DNA of 64,000 bases from Zingiber officinale (GCF_018446385.1 NC_056005.1:94392984-94456983); one strand, 5' to 3'; shown: positions 47,344-60,010, counted from the first letter of the stretch. Notes: a model not told the origin generated them from the sequence alone. Numbers and translations are program-made.

Positions 47344-50251
47344 GATGGGTGTCCGCAGTCGCTCGGAAACGTGAGACCCTCCATCCGGTCGATGTTCGCC
47401 ACCAAGGATACTTGTTCAATTGGCTGCTGGATGGCGACCGGCGTTATTGAGCTCGCGAGTTTGGCTAACTCATCGGCCGCTTGATTTTCCGCTCTGGGTA
47501 TCTTCTGGACAATGACTTCTCTAAAATTGGCTTTAAGCTTCTCAAAAGCTTCAACGTAGAGCTTGAGCCGAGCGTTGTTAATTTCAAAGGTGTCAGAGAG
47601 CTGCTGCGCGGCCAACTGCGAATCCGAATGAAGCGTTACCCGACCGGCTCCCACATGCCGAGCTGCCTGCAAGCCGGCTATGAGGGCTTCATACTCTGCT
47701 TTATTGTTTATGGCTTTATAATCCAGCCGGACGGATAAGTGCATCTTTTCTTCTTGGGGAGAGAGCAGCAGTACTCCAATCCCGCTTCCGAGCCGAGTGG
47801 ACGATCCGTCCACATATACTCTCCACATAGCTTCTGGCTCGGGATTCTGCACCTTAGTCACAAAGTCTGCCAAGGATTGTGCTTTAATTGCCGAGCGGGG
47901 TTGATATTGAATGTCGAATTCACTCAACTCCGTTGTCCACTTAATAAGCCGTCCGGACGCTTCTGGATTCAATAATACTCGTCCGAGCGGGCTATTTGTT
48001 TTGACAATGATGGTATGTGCCAAGAAGTAGGGACGAAGACGCCGAGCGGCGAGGACCAGAGCGAAGGCTAACTTCTCGAGTCCAGTGTAGTGAGATTCAG
48101 CATCTTTTAAAATATGACTCAGAAAATATACAGGCTCTTCTCCGCTCACCCTCACTAATGCCGAGCCGACTGCTTGCTCATTTGAAGATAAATAGATACA
48201 AAGAGGCTCACCTACGGCTGGCTTGGCTAGCATAGGCAGAGAATTCAGATATGTCTTCAGTTCTTCGAACGCCCAATCGCACTCGTCGTCCCAGTGAAAT
48301 TTAGTGGCCTTGCGCAATATTTTGAAAAAGGGCAGGCTCCGATCGGCGGTTTTGGAAATGAATCTGGACAGAGCCGTTATCCGACCGGTCAAACGCTGCA
48401 CTTCCCTCAGATTTCTTGGAGGCAGCATATCTTTTAGAGCTTTCACCTTGCTGGGATTTGCTTCGATACCCCGCTCGGTCACTATGTAACCCAAGAAACG
48501 CCCTCCTTTTGCTCCGAACAGGCACTTCTGGGGTTTAGCTTGACTCCATATTTCCGTAGCGTTCGGAAAGTTTCCTCCATGTCTTCGAAGAGATCGGCCG
48601 CTCAGACGGACTTGATAAGAATGTCGTCCACGTATACTTCCAGATTTCGCCCGATCTGCTCCATGAACACTTTGTTCATCAGCCGCTGATATGTAGCTCC
48701 CGCGTTCTTTAGTCCGAACGGCATCACATTGTAGCAGTAGGTGCCGTCGGCTGTAACAAAGCTGACTTTTTCTTGATCTTCCGGGGCGAGCGGCACTTGA
48801 TGATATCCTTGGTAAGCGTCAAGCATACATATCTGCTCACAGCCTGCGGTGGAGTCCACCAGCTGATCGATCCGCGGCAGAGGATAAAAATCTTTCGGGC
48901 AAGCTTTGTTGAGATCCTGAAAATCTTTGCACACTCTCCACTTGTTGCCCGGCTTGGAGACTAACACTACGTTCGCCAGCCAGCTCGGGAACTGAACCTC
49001 GCGTATATGGCCGGCCTCCAAAAGCTTCTCAACTTCCGCCCGGATGATGACATTCTGTTCGGCGCTGAAATCCCTTTTTCTCTGCTTCACCGGCCGAGCG
49101 TCCGGTCGGACATGTAGCTCGTGCTGCGCTATGCTAGGCGAGATTCCGGGCAGCTCGTGCGTCGACCAGACGAAGACATCACAGTTTTTTCGGAGGCATT
49201 TGATTACTTCCTGTTTCTGGCCTGCCTCCAGGTCGGACGCAACGAACGTTGTGGCCTCCGCTCGGGTCGGGTGAATCTGCACTTCCTCTTTTTCTTCATA
49301 AACTAGAGAGGGAGGCTTTTCAGTTATAGCGTTCACCTCGATCCGTGGCGACTTCCGAGCGGAATTGGCTTCTGCTCGGACCATCTCGTCGTAGCATCGC
49401 CGAGCTACTAGCTGGTCTCCCCGTACTTCTCCCACTTTGTCCTCGACTGGGAACTTGATCTTTTGGTGGAAGGTGGAGACGGCCGCTCGGAACTCGCTGA
49501 GCGCCGGTCGTCCCAAAATGACATTGTATGATGAGGGAGAGTCCACCACCACGAAGTTTGTTATCCGCGTCATCCTGAGCGGCTCTTCTCCCAGTGAGAT
49601 AGCCAGCCGGATTTGTCCGACCGGCAGGACTTTATTGCCCGTAAACCCGTAGAGGGGGGTTGTCATGGGCAGCAGCTCGGCGCGGTCAATTTGTAGTTGA
49701 TCGAACGCCTTTTTGAATGTTATGTTGACCGAGCTTCCTGTGTCAATAAAAACGCGGTGAATAGTGTAGTTGGCTATTACCGCTTTGATAAGCAGAGCGT
49801 CGTCGTGGGGCACTTCAACTCCTTCCAAGTCCCCGAGCCCGAAACTGATTTCCGGTCCACTCGCCCGCTCTCGGCTGCAGCCGACTGCATGAATCTGGAG
49901 CTGCCGGACGCTCGCCTTTCTTGCTCGGTTGGAGTCTCCTCCGGTCGGCCCACCAGTTATGATGTTGATCTCGCCTCGGGAAGTATTGCTTCTATTTTCT
50001 TCTTCCCGAGCGGACGGTCGGGGACGTTCCCTAGACATCCGGAGATTCTCCCGCCTCGGAGAGCGATGCCGCTCGGGAGTCTGTTGTTGTCGTCTGTCAG
50101 CTACCATCCGATCAGCTTCACTAGGCCTCTGCCGCCTGTCGGCTAATGGCGACCGACGACCGCCGCCTCTGGGAACGGGGTGGGCGATTAAAGGAAGACT
50201 GCGGCAATCCCTGGTGTTATGTGTGTCCGTCCGGTGGAAGGAGCAGAACAT
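47286..50251 (-). other. protease, reverse transcriptase and RNase H region of the gypsy element
   Basis: In sense order: aspartic protease with VFIDTGSSVN; reverse transcriptase with WRVCKDFQDLNKACPKD, LDAYQGYHQ, MPFGLKNAGATYQR and the catalytic YVDD; then RNase H with WRVYVDGSS and NNKAEYEALI. The mix of motifs is typical of the Tat branch of plant Ty3/gypsy. Largely open but interrupted. Fossil. Confidence 0.93.
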
Positions 50252-50289
50252 TGGGGTCCATCTCTTCTTTGTCCTGGGCCGCTCGGCTG

Positions 50290-51720
50290 CTACTTCTTGG
50301 ACATGAAGTCTTGGATGAGCACGAATTGCTTCGGCCCGTGGTCCTCTGGGTGGCTGATGAGCAGCGTGAGGCTTCCGTTCCGGGCCGCTTGCGCTTCCTC
50401 CACGTTGATGTATTCATTGGCCCGATGCACCATGTGGTCGTAGTCTCGAGGCAGCTTCCGAATGAGTGACCGGAAGAAATCCCCATCCACGAGGCCTTAT
50501 GTGAAGGCATTCATCATGATCTCCAAGGTGGCCGTTGGAATGTCCATGGCCACTCTGTTGAACTGCTGGATGTAAACTCGGAGCGATTCACGGGCTTCCT
50601 GTTTGATGGCAAACAGACTAACACTGGTTTTTTGATAGCGCCGACTGCTTGCGAAGTGGTGGAGGAAGGCCGTTCGGAAGTCTTTGAAGCTTGTGATAGA
50701 TCCGTCCGGCAACCTCCGAAACCACCGTTGAGCCGATCCGGAGAGGGTGGTGAGGAAAACTCGACACTTCACCCCATCTGTGTACTGATGCAGGGTTGCA
50801 GTGTTATCAAATTTACCCAAATGATCATCCGGGTCGCTGGTTCCATTGTACTCGCCGATCGTCGGAGGCACATAGTGTTTGGGCAGAGGGTCTCGTAGAA
50901 TTATGAGTGTCAAAAATGAACCCGACCCGACGACCCGACGACCCAACCCGAATCGACCCGAAAAAAATCGGGTTCGGGTCGGGTTCGGGTTGGAGAGTAA
51001 AAGAGTCTCGGGTTGGGTCGGGTTGGGTTCGGGTTGACCCGGGTTGACCCGGGTTGACTTAAATATAGGGTTTTGTGGGGTTTTTTGGGGTTAAATCAAA
51101 TTTTATTTTAAAAATTTAGATCTTTTTTATGTATATTAATATCATGTTTGTATGATAATGATGGAATATTGAGATAAAAGTGAAGAATTATAGGGAAAAT
51201 AGCCCAAAAAAGTCGTTTTGAATCGGATTTTCGGGTTATAAGGGTCGGGTTCGGGTTCGGGTTGAGGTGTTTTGGGTTGAACTCGGGTTCGGGTCGGGTT
51301 CGGGTTGGGTTAAAAAAAAAAAAAAAAAACTCAACCCGACCCAACCCGACCCGACCCACCCGAATTGACACCCCTACGTAGAATAGCCTCTGAAAATTGG
51401 CGGTTGATCCGCTCGGGCGATGCATCCGCTCGGGGGGCTTTCCCTTTTCTGCTATCTCGTCTTGGCATTTCATCCGAAGATGATCCCCGATCTCGATTAG
51501 TTGCTGCGGCTTCAGAAGTGCGGAATAGAGCTCGATGGAATGGAACCGTGGCCGGTGGTGCTTCCGCTCGGCCACCTGATGCTGATGTGGCTTGCTGCTC
51601 AGGCCGCTCGGCTGGTGCCTTGTGTTTTTGTTCCACAAGCTTAGCGGCCCTCAACTCGATCAGAGCATCAAGTTCCTCCGTGGAAAGCGTCACCGTGTGC
51701 TGTCGTCCAGCCTCGTCCAT
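50290..51720 (-). other. gag region of the gypsy element, split by a MITE
   Basis: The start context is at 51720 (MDEAGRQHTVTLSTEELDAL), followed by an Ala/Arg-rich linker. After the inserted MITE comes the retrotransposon gag domain with YNGTSDPDDHLGKF, AQRWFRRLPDGSI and YIQQFNRVA. Broken. Confidence 0.88.
50902..51376. mobile_element. hAT-like MITE, family B, copy 2 (inside gag)
   Basis: 475 bp, TATGAGTGTCAA to TTGACACCCCTA, with a perfect 8-bp duplication CGTAGAAT (50894-50901 and 51377-51384). It is highly similar to the copy at 46053-46557 and in the same orientation relative to the window. Confidence 0.95.
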
Positions 51721-51765
51721 TGTTTCCGTTCGGATGCAGGAGCGTTCCCACAGACGGCGCCAAAT

Positions 51766-52561
51766 TGATCCTGTCCAAAAGCTGAATCAACGGACGCTGG
51801 GCACGTGGCGCTTTCCGGTTGCTGACGTGGGTCTTCGGCCGCTGGTGTGAACTTCCGGCGATCCTGCAAAGAAGTCGGGCCGGGAAGGGGTTCCCGGCGA
51901 CGACCCTCCGACGCTCAAGTCAGGCAACGAATGGCAAGAAGGTGGCTCCAAGGATTTCAGATTGCATACCTCCGATGAAGTTTGATGGTGTTTATATAGA
52001 GCCATGAGAGCTTGGTGCACACAACCCGAGGTGTACACGTGTCATACCCCATACCGCAGCATGGGCTTGCCAGAAGAGCATGTTTGTCTCCATGCCGCTA
52101 CAGTCTGAGCGTTTGATTGATGGGACAGCAGAATAATCGATCGTACCATACTGCATATGGTTTAGTCTTCGAACATGCTTGTTGTCAGCAACAGGGATTA
52201 CTGAGATGACGTCCACACTGTCCCCTACTCTTTGACTTCCTCTTCTAGGATCGACCATTCAGCCGCTCGGCCAGCGCGCTCGTCTTTAGTCCGAGGTAGG
52301 TGGTTACCCGTACGGGAAGACTGAGGGTCGTCGTTCTTCCGCTCGGCCCTTCGTTCCTGGTCAATCGAGCGCCAGAACCTCGACTCCTGCCGAGGCGCCT
52401 GTTGCCATTGGTTACTTACCGGTCGGCCGGGCGGGAGGTTGGCCCCTCCTTCTCCGGTCGGCCGACCGGTCCGCCCTTCTCCGGTCGGCCACCTGGCCCT
52501 TTGACCACCACGTGGCGTTGATCCCTCAAAATGGGGGTCCCCTGTTCTAACCGCCGGATCA
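51766..52561 (-). repeat. 5' LTR of the gypsy element
   Basis: 796 bp, ends TGATCCGG... and ...CAGGATCA in sense. It is followed after three bases by the primer-binding site (plus-strand 51753-51762). Confidence 0.92.
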
Positions 52562-53692
52562 ATTTTCTTTAAATTGAACATAACTTTTTTCCTACTTAAT
52601 ATAATTTATTCTAAATTCAACACCATTTAAATAAAATATAGTATATTTTCTATCCAATTGAGTATCATTTAAAGAAAATCTAGTATATTTTCCATCTAAT
52701 TGAAGTGGAAAAAGAGTCGTGCTTAATTTAATAGAAAATATATTGAATTTTAATTTAATGTGTTGAATTTAAGAAAAATTATATTCATTTTTAGACTTTT
52801 TATACCTGAAAATATCAGAGATGATTAGGTAAATTAGTATCTATTATATTTGACTAGGGAGTGGGAATAAAGATTTTAGTGAATAGACGAATACGCTCGT
52901 CCCCAGCGCTCCCGTCAATTCGTCCCAAAGTCAACACGGAGCAGGTAAATCACGGATAGCTACTAGCCTTTGGAATAGTGACTAGTACATAAAGGAGACA
53001 TTTATCTTGACTTTATCGAAATTCAAATCTCATATCTCATATCTCATAGTAGCAACATTTTATATGCTAATCATTAGTCATTCGAAGAGCCCTAATGATA
53101 ACTGCATGTAAATTTCCTCATAAAATAGCCCTAATAAAATTCGTACAATCATTGTAAAGTAAAATTCTATCGATCCTGACCGTTCCTATTCCGACTCCAG
53201 ACTGTAGAATATCCTACGGTCCGAATAAAGATTCTGTAAACTATGAGATACCACAAGCGAGACTAAATGCACCTGGACACGGTACAAGACATGTTTAGGC
53301 TTCCCATGCGAAGAAGTACTTAGAAAATGGTACGGGCAGTGTTGAGCATGGTTTTCTTAGTATTGTTTGTATACTTTCTCTTGTTTAAGCATCAAGGAGA
53401 AATAGTTTGCTTTACGGGGAATGAGGTCAATATTTTATTTATTTATTTATTTATGCCAAATAATTATTTATTCTTCCAAGTAATTTGTACAATTTCTCAC
53501 TTATCTTTGATTTTTTTATTTATTTTTATCAGGACCATTTCATTTTTGTCCTTTTAAATACACCGACTTTATATATGTATAATTACTGATGTCAAAGTAA
53601 TATATAATGCTAGATTGAGTATAATATGAATAATTATAGAGTATAATATGAATAATATGTATAATTATAAGATTGTACTAAGTTATGTATGG
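52562..53692. other. intergenic, no gene supported
   Basis: AT-rich DNA. A TTTA microsatellite lies near 53428-53455. Short diverged repeats containing GTATATTTTC occur at 52640-52695. I see no exon. Confidence 0.45.
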
Positions 53693-53700
53693 TTCATAAC

Positions 53701-54296
53701 TAGTGGCTTAGTTAAGATTTTTATTCAGGAAGAATAAAGTGACGGAGTCGACGAATGATGGTGGTGATACTAACAACAAATAACGATGTCGATTAAGCGA
53801 AAGAAATCAATTAAGTAAATTTCACTTTAATTAAAAGATTTTTTTTTTATGGAGCATCGACGAAGTGACGACGTTAGCCAAGTGAAGACAACGACCATGC
53901 AACAAATGACAGTGACGATGGTAGTAATCGATGTCCAACGATAGCGACTTGGGCTATAATGGCAACGACATGTCGCGAAAGATTTTGTGGGTAAAATTAG
54001 AGTTAGAAAAAATAATATGAAAGAAATTATAGGAAGAAAAAAATGAAAAGAGGAAAATAAAAGTTCGGATTAGAGGAGGAAGAAGAAAAATAGATAAAGA
54101 AAAAAAATTAATTTGGGAAAAAAGGAAAATGAATTAGGTTGAAAGCGTTTTAATTAATTTTTTTTTACTAGAAAGACGAGAAAATTTCAAAATTTATGAT
54201 TATACATTTTTTTATTTTTTTCTCACCGCATTAATATTTTTCTTGAATTTCAAGGGATGCAGTTGCACCCCCTAGCCTTATAGAATTACGCCTCTG
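53701..54296. mobile_element. hAT-like MITE with CAGAGGC-type end
   Basis: 596 bp. The left end TAGTGGC and right end GCCTCTG (complement CAGAGGC) fit the CAGNGGC hAT terminus. The flanking 8-mers are TTCATAAC (53693-53700) and TTCACAAC (54297-54304), with one transition between them. Non-coding. Confidence 0.75.
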
Positions 54297-54363
54297 TTCA
54301 CAACCTATGAGTCATGAATCATATCGTGTTATCTTACTTGTTAATCTAGTCTATGGATTGAGC

Positions 54364-54993
54364 TAGGGCTGTAAACAAGCCGAGCGGAGCGGAGCTGAGC
54401 TTTAGAGTGTTCAAGTTTGTTTGATAAAGTAACCAAGCCAAGCCAAGCCGAGCTTAAAATGAGCCAAACTTTTGAAATGAGGGTTCAAGCTTGGCTTGGT
54501 TTATTTTTTATGAGCTTGAACTTGTTTAAAGCTTGGCTTGAGCTTGATTCATTTAGATGTTATCAAGCTCTCAATTTAAGCTTGACTTGAGCTTGGTTCG
54601 AGCTTGGCATGAGCTTTGTTCAAGCTTGGTTTATTTAGATGTTATCAAGTTCTCAATTCAAGTTTGTTTGAAAGTTTTAGTTGTTTGATTTATTATTAAA
54701 CTTGATAATTTAAATTTATTTTATTGTTTATTTAGCATATTGAAAATAATTTTATTAATGAATATGGTTCGTGAACATTGTTCATAAACGTTGTTCACGA
54801 ACTTGTTCACGAATATTATTCACGAACGTTAACGAATTGAACACATATGTATTCAAGTTTGTTTATTTAACTTAACGAGCTGTTCAAGCTTGTTTGTTTA
54901 ATTAATCTTATGTATATTGAACGAACATAAACAAATTCTTACTAAGCCGAACACCAAACTTATTCACGAACATTTAGTTCATTTACAGTCCTA
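54364..54993. mobile_element. hAT-like MITE, family A, copy 3
   Basis: 630 bp, TAGGGCTGTAAA to TTTACAGTCCTA, with a perfect 8-bp duplication GATTGAGC (54356-54363 and 54994-55001). It lies 60 bp from another hAT-like MITE and about 0.85 kb upstream of the cyclin gene. Confidence 0.93.
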
Positions 54994-55001
54994 GATTGAG
55001 C

Positions 55002-55727
55002 CACCCCATATAATTTAACCTACGAACTAAGTTGAGTTCAATATAGTATAATTTAGTTGTATCAAAAATGAATTCCATCTGTTAATCCAAATCTCATATT
55101 AGAATTGGAAGTTTTTGGATTTAGATTGAATTCGGATCAGAAGTTTTTGGATTGATTTAAGTTTGAATTGATCCATATTTAAAATTTAAGGATTTTTATT
55201 AAATTAAATTTTATTTTAAAAATTAAGATATTTTATATAAATAAATAAATGATAAAATATTAATATAAAAGTAAATAATTATAGAATAATAATAAAAAAG
55301 TATTTTTGGGATTATTTAAGTTCAGATTTAGAATTTTCAATTTGGATTCGATGGTTAAATTTTATTTTTATAATATTTTTGTTTGAATTCATCGAACTGA
55401 CACCTCTAACATAATCCAACACCTATCTTGGCGATAAGAACTATTTTATAATTTTATAATTATTAATACTAATATTAATAGTAAATATTTTAAAAATCGA
55501 TTTTTGAATAGTATAAATTATATTTAAAATTTATAAAAGTCATACATTTAATATAAAAATATATAATTTTAAAGAATGAAAAAAATTAATGATTAAAAAA
55601 GGAGCAGGTGATGACGTGGCGAAACCCCATGTCTCCGCCAATTACAAGCTTTCGCCTTCGCGTTTTATTTCTTGATCTTTCGCTTCCTCCGCAGCACTCG
55701 AAGAAGAAGAAGACGAAGAGAACAACA
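55002..55727. other. cyclin upstream region
   Basis: AT-rich sequence to about 55600, then GC-richer DNA that is probably the cyclin 5' leader. AT-rich TATA-like sequence lies around 55550-55565. The transcription start is not determinable. Confidence 0.4.
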
Positions 55728-55796
55728 ATGGCGGAGAGAAGCTCCAACTCCCTCCGATATCTTCCTTTTTCTTGTTGTTCATTCAGTTTCTTGTGA
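55728..55796 (+). promoter_or_regulatory. upstream ORF in the cyclin leader, 22 codons
   Basis: An ATG in a favourable context (ACAATGG) opens MAERSSNSLRYLPFSCCSFS plus two residues and stops 45 bases before the cyclin ATG. If transcribed, it would be expected to lower translation of the main frame. It depends on a transcription start upstream of 55728. Confidence 0.45.
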
Positions 55797-55841
55797 GAAG
55801 AGTCCAAGATTTTCTCTTCCTGTTCCTCGGAGGAGGAAAAG

Positions 55842-57043
55842 ATGGGATTTTTACCTCTTTTTGATCGGTTGTTCTGCGGAGAAGCGAGCTCGGAGGTGGA
55901 AGGCGGCGGAGGGGAGGAAATGCCGCCGATGATGGTCTCCGTAGGCGAGGAATATTGGGCGGAGGCGCTGTCTTCTCTGACAGCCAAGGAAGCAGAGTCC
56001 TCGCCCTGTCTCATCGCCGGCGGCTGCAGCGATTCCCACCTCCGGGCGGCGAGGGAGGAGGCAGCCGAGTGGATCGTCCGCGCCGCCTCTTTCCAAGGCT
56101 TTTCGGCGCTCACGGCGCTCCTCGCGGTGACCTACTTCGACCGGTGCTTCCTCTCCGAGGCCGGCGGCGGAGGCGGCGAGCTGCTGCGGCTCCACGGTGA
56201 TAAGCCCTGGATGGGGCGCCTCGCCACTGTGGCGTGCCTCTCCCTGGCGGCGAAAGTGGAGGAGACCCGCGTCCCCCTGCTGCTCGATCTCCAGGCGCCT
56301 CCACCGCCGGAGGAAGCCGGATACTTGTTCGAACCGAAGACCGTTCAACGAATGGAGCTCCTGGTTCTCGACGCCCTCGGCTGGCGGATGAATTCCATAA
56401 CCGCTCTATCCTACGTTCACCACCTTCTTGCCGCCGCCAGCTGCGGCGGCGGAGGCGGCAGCGCTGCCGTCCGTAAACTAGCAAGGAGATCGGAAACGGC
56501 CCTTCTTGTCGTAGTCACCGGTGAGCAATTCAGATGACAAATTTAATGGAAAAGTAGCTAAAAATTTAATAAACAAAAATATTTAAAATGTATTTTAATA
56601 TTGATAAAGCTAATCGATTTCTCCGTCTGCTTCACAAAGACTGGAGATGGGTTCGACATCCAGCGTCGGTGTGGGCGGCGGCGGCGCTGCTCCACGCGAC
56701 GGAGTGGCCGGAAATCCACCGCCGCCGCCTCGTTTCCCTCCTCAGAGCCCCAAAGGTTGGATCTTTTCGCCACTCTCATATCTCCTCCATTTCTGTGATC
56801 TCCCCTGCTCATCGCTGCAACACTCCGCAGGTAGCCACGGAAGAATGCCGCCAGCTAATGGCCGCCGCCATGAACGGCCGCAAGCGCAAGCACCAATCCA
56901 GCTCCAGCGAGATGGTCGGCTCCTGCTTCAGCGCCGGCGAGTGCTCGTCGGGTTCATGGCCGCCATGGGCTTCCCCTGTCGAGGCTCCTCCTCCGAACAA
57001 GAAGCTCAATGGCGGCGTTAATGGAGATCAGAGAAACTACTAA
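55842..57043 (+). CDS. CYCD3: D3-type cyclin
   Basis: G1 cyclin that partners a CDK to phosphorylate the retinoblastoma-related protein and drive entry into S phase; nuclear. Exons: 55842-56520, 56640-56755 and 56831-57043, giving 1008 bases, 335 residues. The junctions are GT/AG with matching phase (ACCG|GTGAGC; ACAAAG|AC; CCAAAG|GTTGG; CCGCAG|GT). Near the N-terminus LFCGE is the LxCxE RBR-binding motif. The cyclin N box follows: REEAAEWIVRAA, LTALLAVTYFDRCF, WMGRLATVACLSLAAKVEE and QRMELLVLDALGWRM. The C-terminal cyclin fold includes WRWVRHPASVWAAAALLHA. The tail is Ser/Pro-rich and ends NGDQRNY. Length is a little short for the family. First exon strongly GC-rich. Start: the first ATG before the LxCxE motif. 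Confidence 0.93.
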
Positions 57044-59130
57044 ATTTTTTTCATCTCTTAGAATCAACCGATCGAGGAAGAGCTTGTTCTATCAGATTCT
57101 CATCGAAATGCACTGCTTTGCTATTTTTGCCCCCATATTTTATCTATCTTTACACTTTTACCCATCATAGTTCAAAGTATTTTATTTTGCTCTATAGTTC
57201 TCAAAACAAAAACAAAGGAAAAAGTTATTCAATAAAAAAATTTAAAATACTTTTATAGATTTACATTTTTAATAAACATATCAAATATCTTCTAAAATAC
57301 ATATTACACTACCATTAAACTACATGAAAATAAGGTACATTAAGGAGCAATTCTATATAAAAAATATAAAATACTTAAAAATTATCAAAAATAAATAAAG
57401 ATTATGACTTGCAATATTAAGGTCAAGATTATAGTGAGCAAATGTAATATTTTAACTTGGAGAAGATAAAATGGAAGGCTGGGAAAAGTGTGAAGGGTAA
57501 AAATTAAATTATCTTAAATTTTGGGGTGAAAATGAAAGGACAGAAGAAAAGAGAGACAGCTTCAAGCCTTCAACAACTACACAACAACATTGACAACTTT
57601 GTTTCCTTGTCTGCAAATGGAAAATGTTGAAAATAAATAAACAAATAAATAATGAGAGATTTTGTTTGACCTTGAGATGCTCAAGTGTGGACTTTTGTGA
57701 TTGAACTGTTTTTAATTAATTTAAGAGGAAAATTTCAATTCACCCCTAAAAGTTATGCACAGTTAAAGGCTGAAATTATTCCCATTGAGATTCAGAGTAT
57801 CACATCAGTGGAGTTTATAGACATTAGTTTTGAATTATGAGGGATGAATCGATGATTTCAATAATTTTGAGAGGCTAAAGTGAAATGTTGTCTTTATAAT
57901 TTATTAATCAGAAGCTTAGTCCACAAGTCTTTCTTCCCATGTGAGCTAGTGCTGAAACTTTGAATGATGTACTACTCCTTATTACTTGTTTCAAAGCATA
58001 AATCTAATCTTTTTAAAAAAACAAATAAACTTATTTTAGATAAAATATACTTGGTTTAAGTAAAAGAACTTGTTCTAGTGTACGACAGGTAATAACTTAC
58101 ACCCCAAATCCAAATGTTTCTCCACGAACTACCCTAAGATATGTGGAAGGATGACAAATTACAGTACCGAACGACCTCTTAGAAACTTATTTCCTAAAAG
58201 AATAGATCCATGAATTCGAAACTTACTTCTATCATCTTAATACCATTCGACTACATATGTGGGGGTAAAGAAAAAAGAGAGAAAAAATATATCCTTGGAT
58301 GAAGTCTTAATTTTTTTTTAATGAGCACTAGGTATCCAGCTTCCACCGATTAATTCTAAATAACAAAAGTTTTTACAATATTCTTAAGCCAATCGTCCAC
58401 TAAAAAAAATTGAAATATTTTTCCCTTAACATTCTGACAATTAAATTGATAATTAAATGAAATGATTAATTGAATGTCTGAAATTAAATGCTGGATGAGT
58501 GTGGGACCAAACAGTCTTTACTGCTTGTCTTCAATGATTTTGTTATCACCTACAACTACACTCTGACAGCACTACATATCAGTCGATTGTAAAAGCACAA
58601 AAATGTGAGAGCATTCAATTACAATTATTGTAAAAGGAAGGAGGAAAAATAAATAAATTTCATTTTCTTCATAAATACTTTAATACTTTTGTTTTCTGAA
58701 AATCATTCCCCCCTTTATTTATGACACAAGTACTTTATTACAGAAGTGGTCTTTTGTGTACTATACTTTTTTCTTTTTCTTTGAATGAGATGAACAAACA
58801 TAAACTTTAAACACTCGTTATCCTTTTTCACTCAACCCTAAAAATCTGAAAGTGACAGCTTTGAATGTTTTGTTTAAGGCTTAGGGGAACGTTTGATTGA
58901 ATCTTCTTTTCAGATTTAGAAAAGATTTGGGGGTTTCATTGTCATGCGCATTTGAGATTTTAGTTGGATTTGGGGTTAAGGGGGTTTAGGGTTTAATAAG
59001 TTTAATCCATCGTAATTAATAGATCAAGATAGTTAGTCGTGTTACATTTCATCGAGCCTTAAGATAACATAAATAGATTCAGACTTAAGGATACCCATAA
59101 CTTGTGATACTCTAAGAGTGCATATTCTAA
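57044..59130. other. intergenic 3' of the cyclin, no gene seen
   Basis: AT-rich sequence of about 2.1 kb with no exon, RNA gene or clear transposon end that I can support. Confidence 0.5.
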
Positions 59131-60007
59131 GAGTGTGTTTGGTTAAAATTTATCCTTGATAATCTTGATTATCTATCCAAAGTTATCAACAAAAATCCTA
59201 TTTGATTTAGATAATCGATGATTCCCAAATATGTTCCATGTTTGACTCGTCAACAAAAGGAGCATGTAATTGAAATCGAAAAACTGAAATTTTTCTTAAT
59301 TCCAGAGTTAATAAAAACTTTTTACCCAAAATACCCTTGAATAAAAAAATGTGATAAAAAAGAAATATATAAAAATATATAAAAAATAAAATAAAAAACA
59401 TTAAAAATGTAAAACAACATTAAAAATTTAAAAATAGAAAAATATATAAAAATAATAAAAAAGGAAAAAAAATAGAAAAACATAAAAAAATAAAAAAATA
59501 GAAAAAACATTCAAAATAATAAAAAATAGGGGAAAAATTTAAAAAACATAAAAAATAGAAAAAATAGAAAAAACGTTTAAAATTTAAAAAAAACATAAAA
59601 AATTAAAAACATATATATATAAATAGAAAAATTAGAAAAAATTAAAAAACATAAAAAATAGAAAAAAAATGTAAAATTTTTTAAAAATTAAAAAATAAAA
59701 AACGTAAAATTTTTTTAAAATTTTAAAATAAATAAATAAAACTTTAAAAAAAATTTTAAAAATACAAAAAAATAAAGAAAAATGTGAAAAAGAAAAAAAC
59801 ATAAAGTTTAAAAGATATACATGGTTAGTTTTGTAACTAAGGGTAATATAGTAAAATATTAAATTAGGTTATTCATTAAAACCTTCGTGTAAATAAATTT
59901 TGTTGCATTAAATAAGTTGAACCAAATAACATTTGGTTATGTTTTATTCTCCATAATTTTGGTCACATAATCAAAGTTATACATGATAACTTGAACCAAA
60001 CGCACCC
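59131..60007. mobile_element. Tourist-like MITE with A-rich core
   Basis: The ends GAGTGTGTTTGGTT and AACCAAACGCACCC are inverted repeats with two mismatches. TAA flanks both (59128-59130 and 60008-60010). About 470 bp of the 877 is a degenerate AAAAATAAAAAACAT tract (59340-59810). It is related in ends to the MITE at 10881-11902. Confidence 0.78.
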
Positions 60008-60010
60008 TAA

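Larger units (their letters stand above)
40656..52561 (-). mobile_element. Tat-lineage Ty3/gypsy LTR retrotransposon, about 11.9 kb
   Basis: Sense strand is minus. Order from the 5' LTR: primer-binding site matching tRNA-Asp (TGGCGCCGTC), gag, protease, reverse transcriptase, RNase H, integrase, a tandem-repeat tract, an opposite-strand coding block, polypurine tract and 3' LTR. The LTRs end TGATC...GATCA. Gag-pol is broken: two MITE insertions and about five other interruptions. The two LTRs differ by about 20 substitutions over about 790 bp by eye (about 2.5%), which suggests an insertion on the order of one million years old at rates often used for grasses; that is an inference. The outer flank at the 3' side is another leader fragment, so no target duplication can be read. 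Confidence 0.93.
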
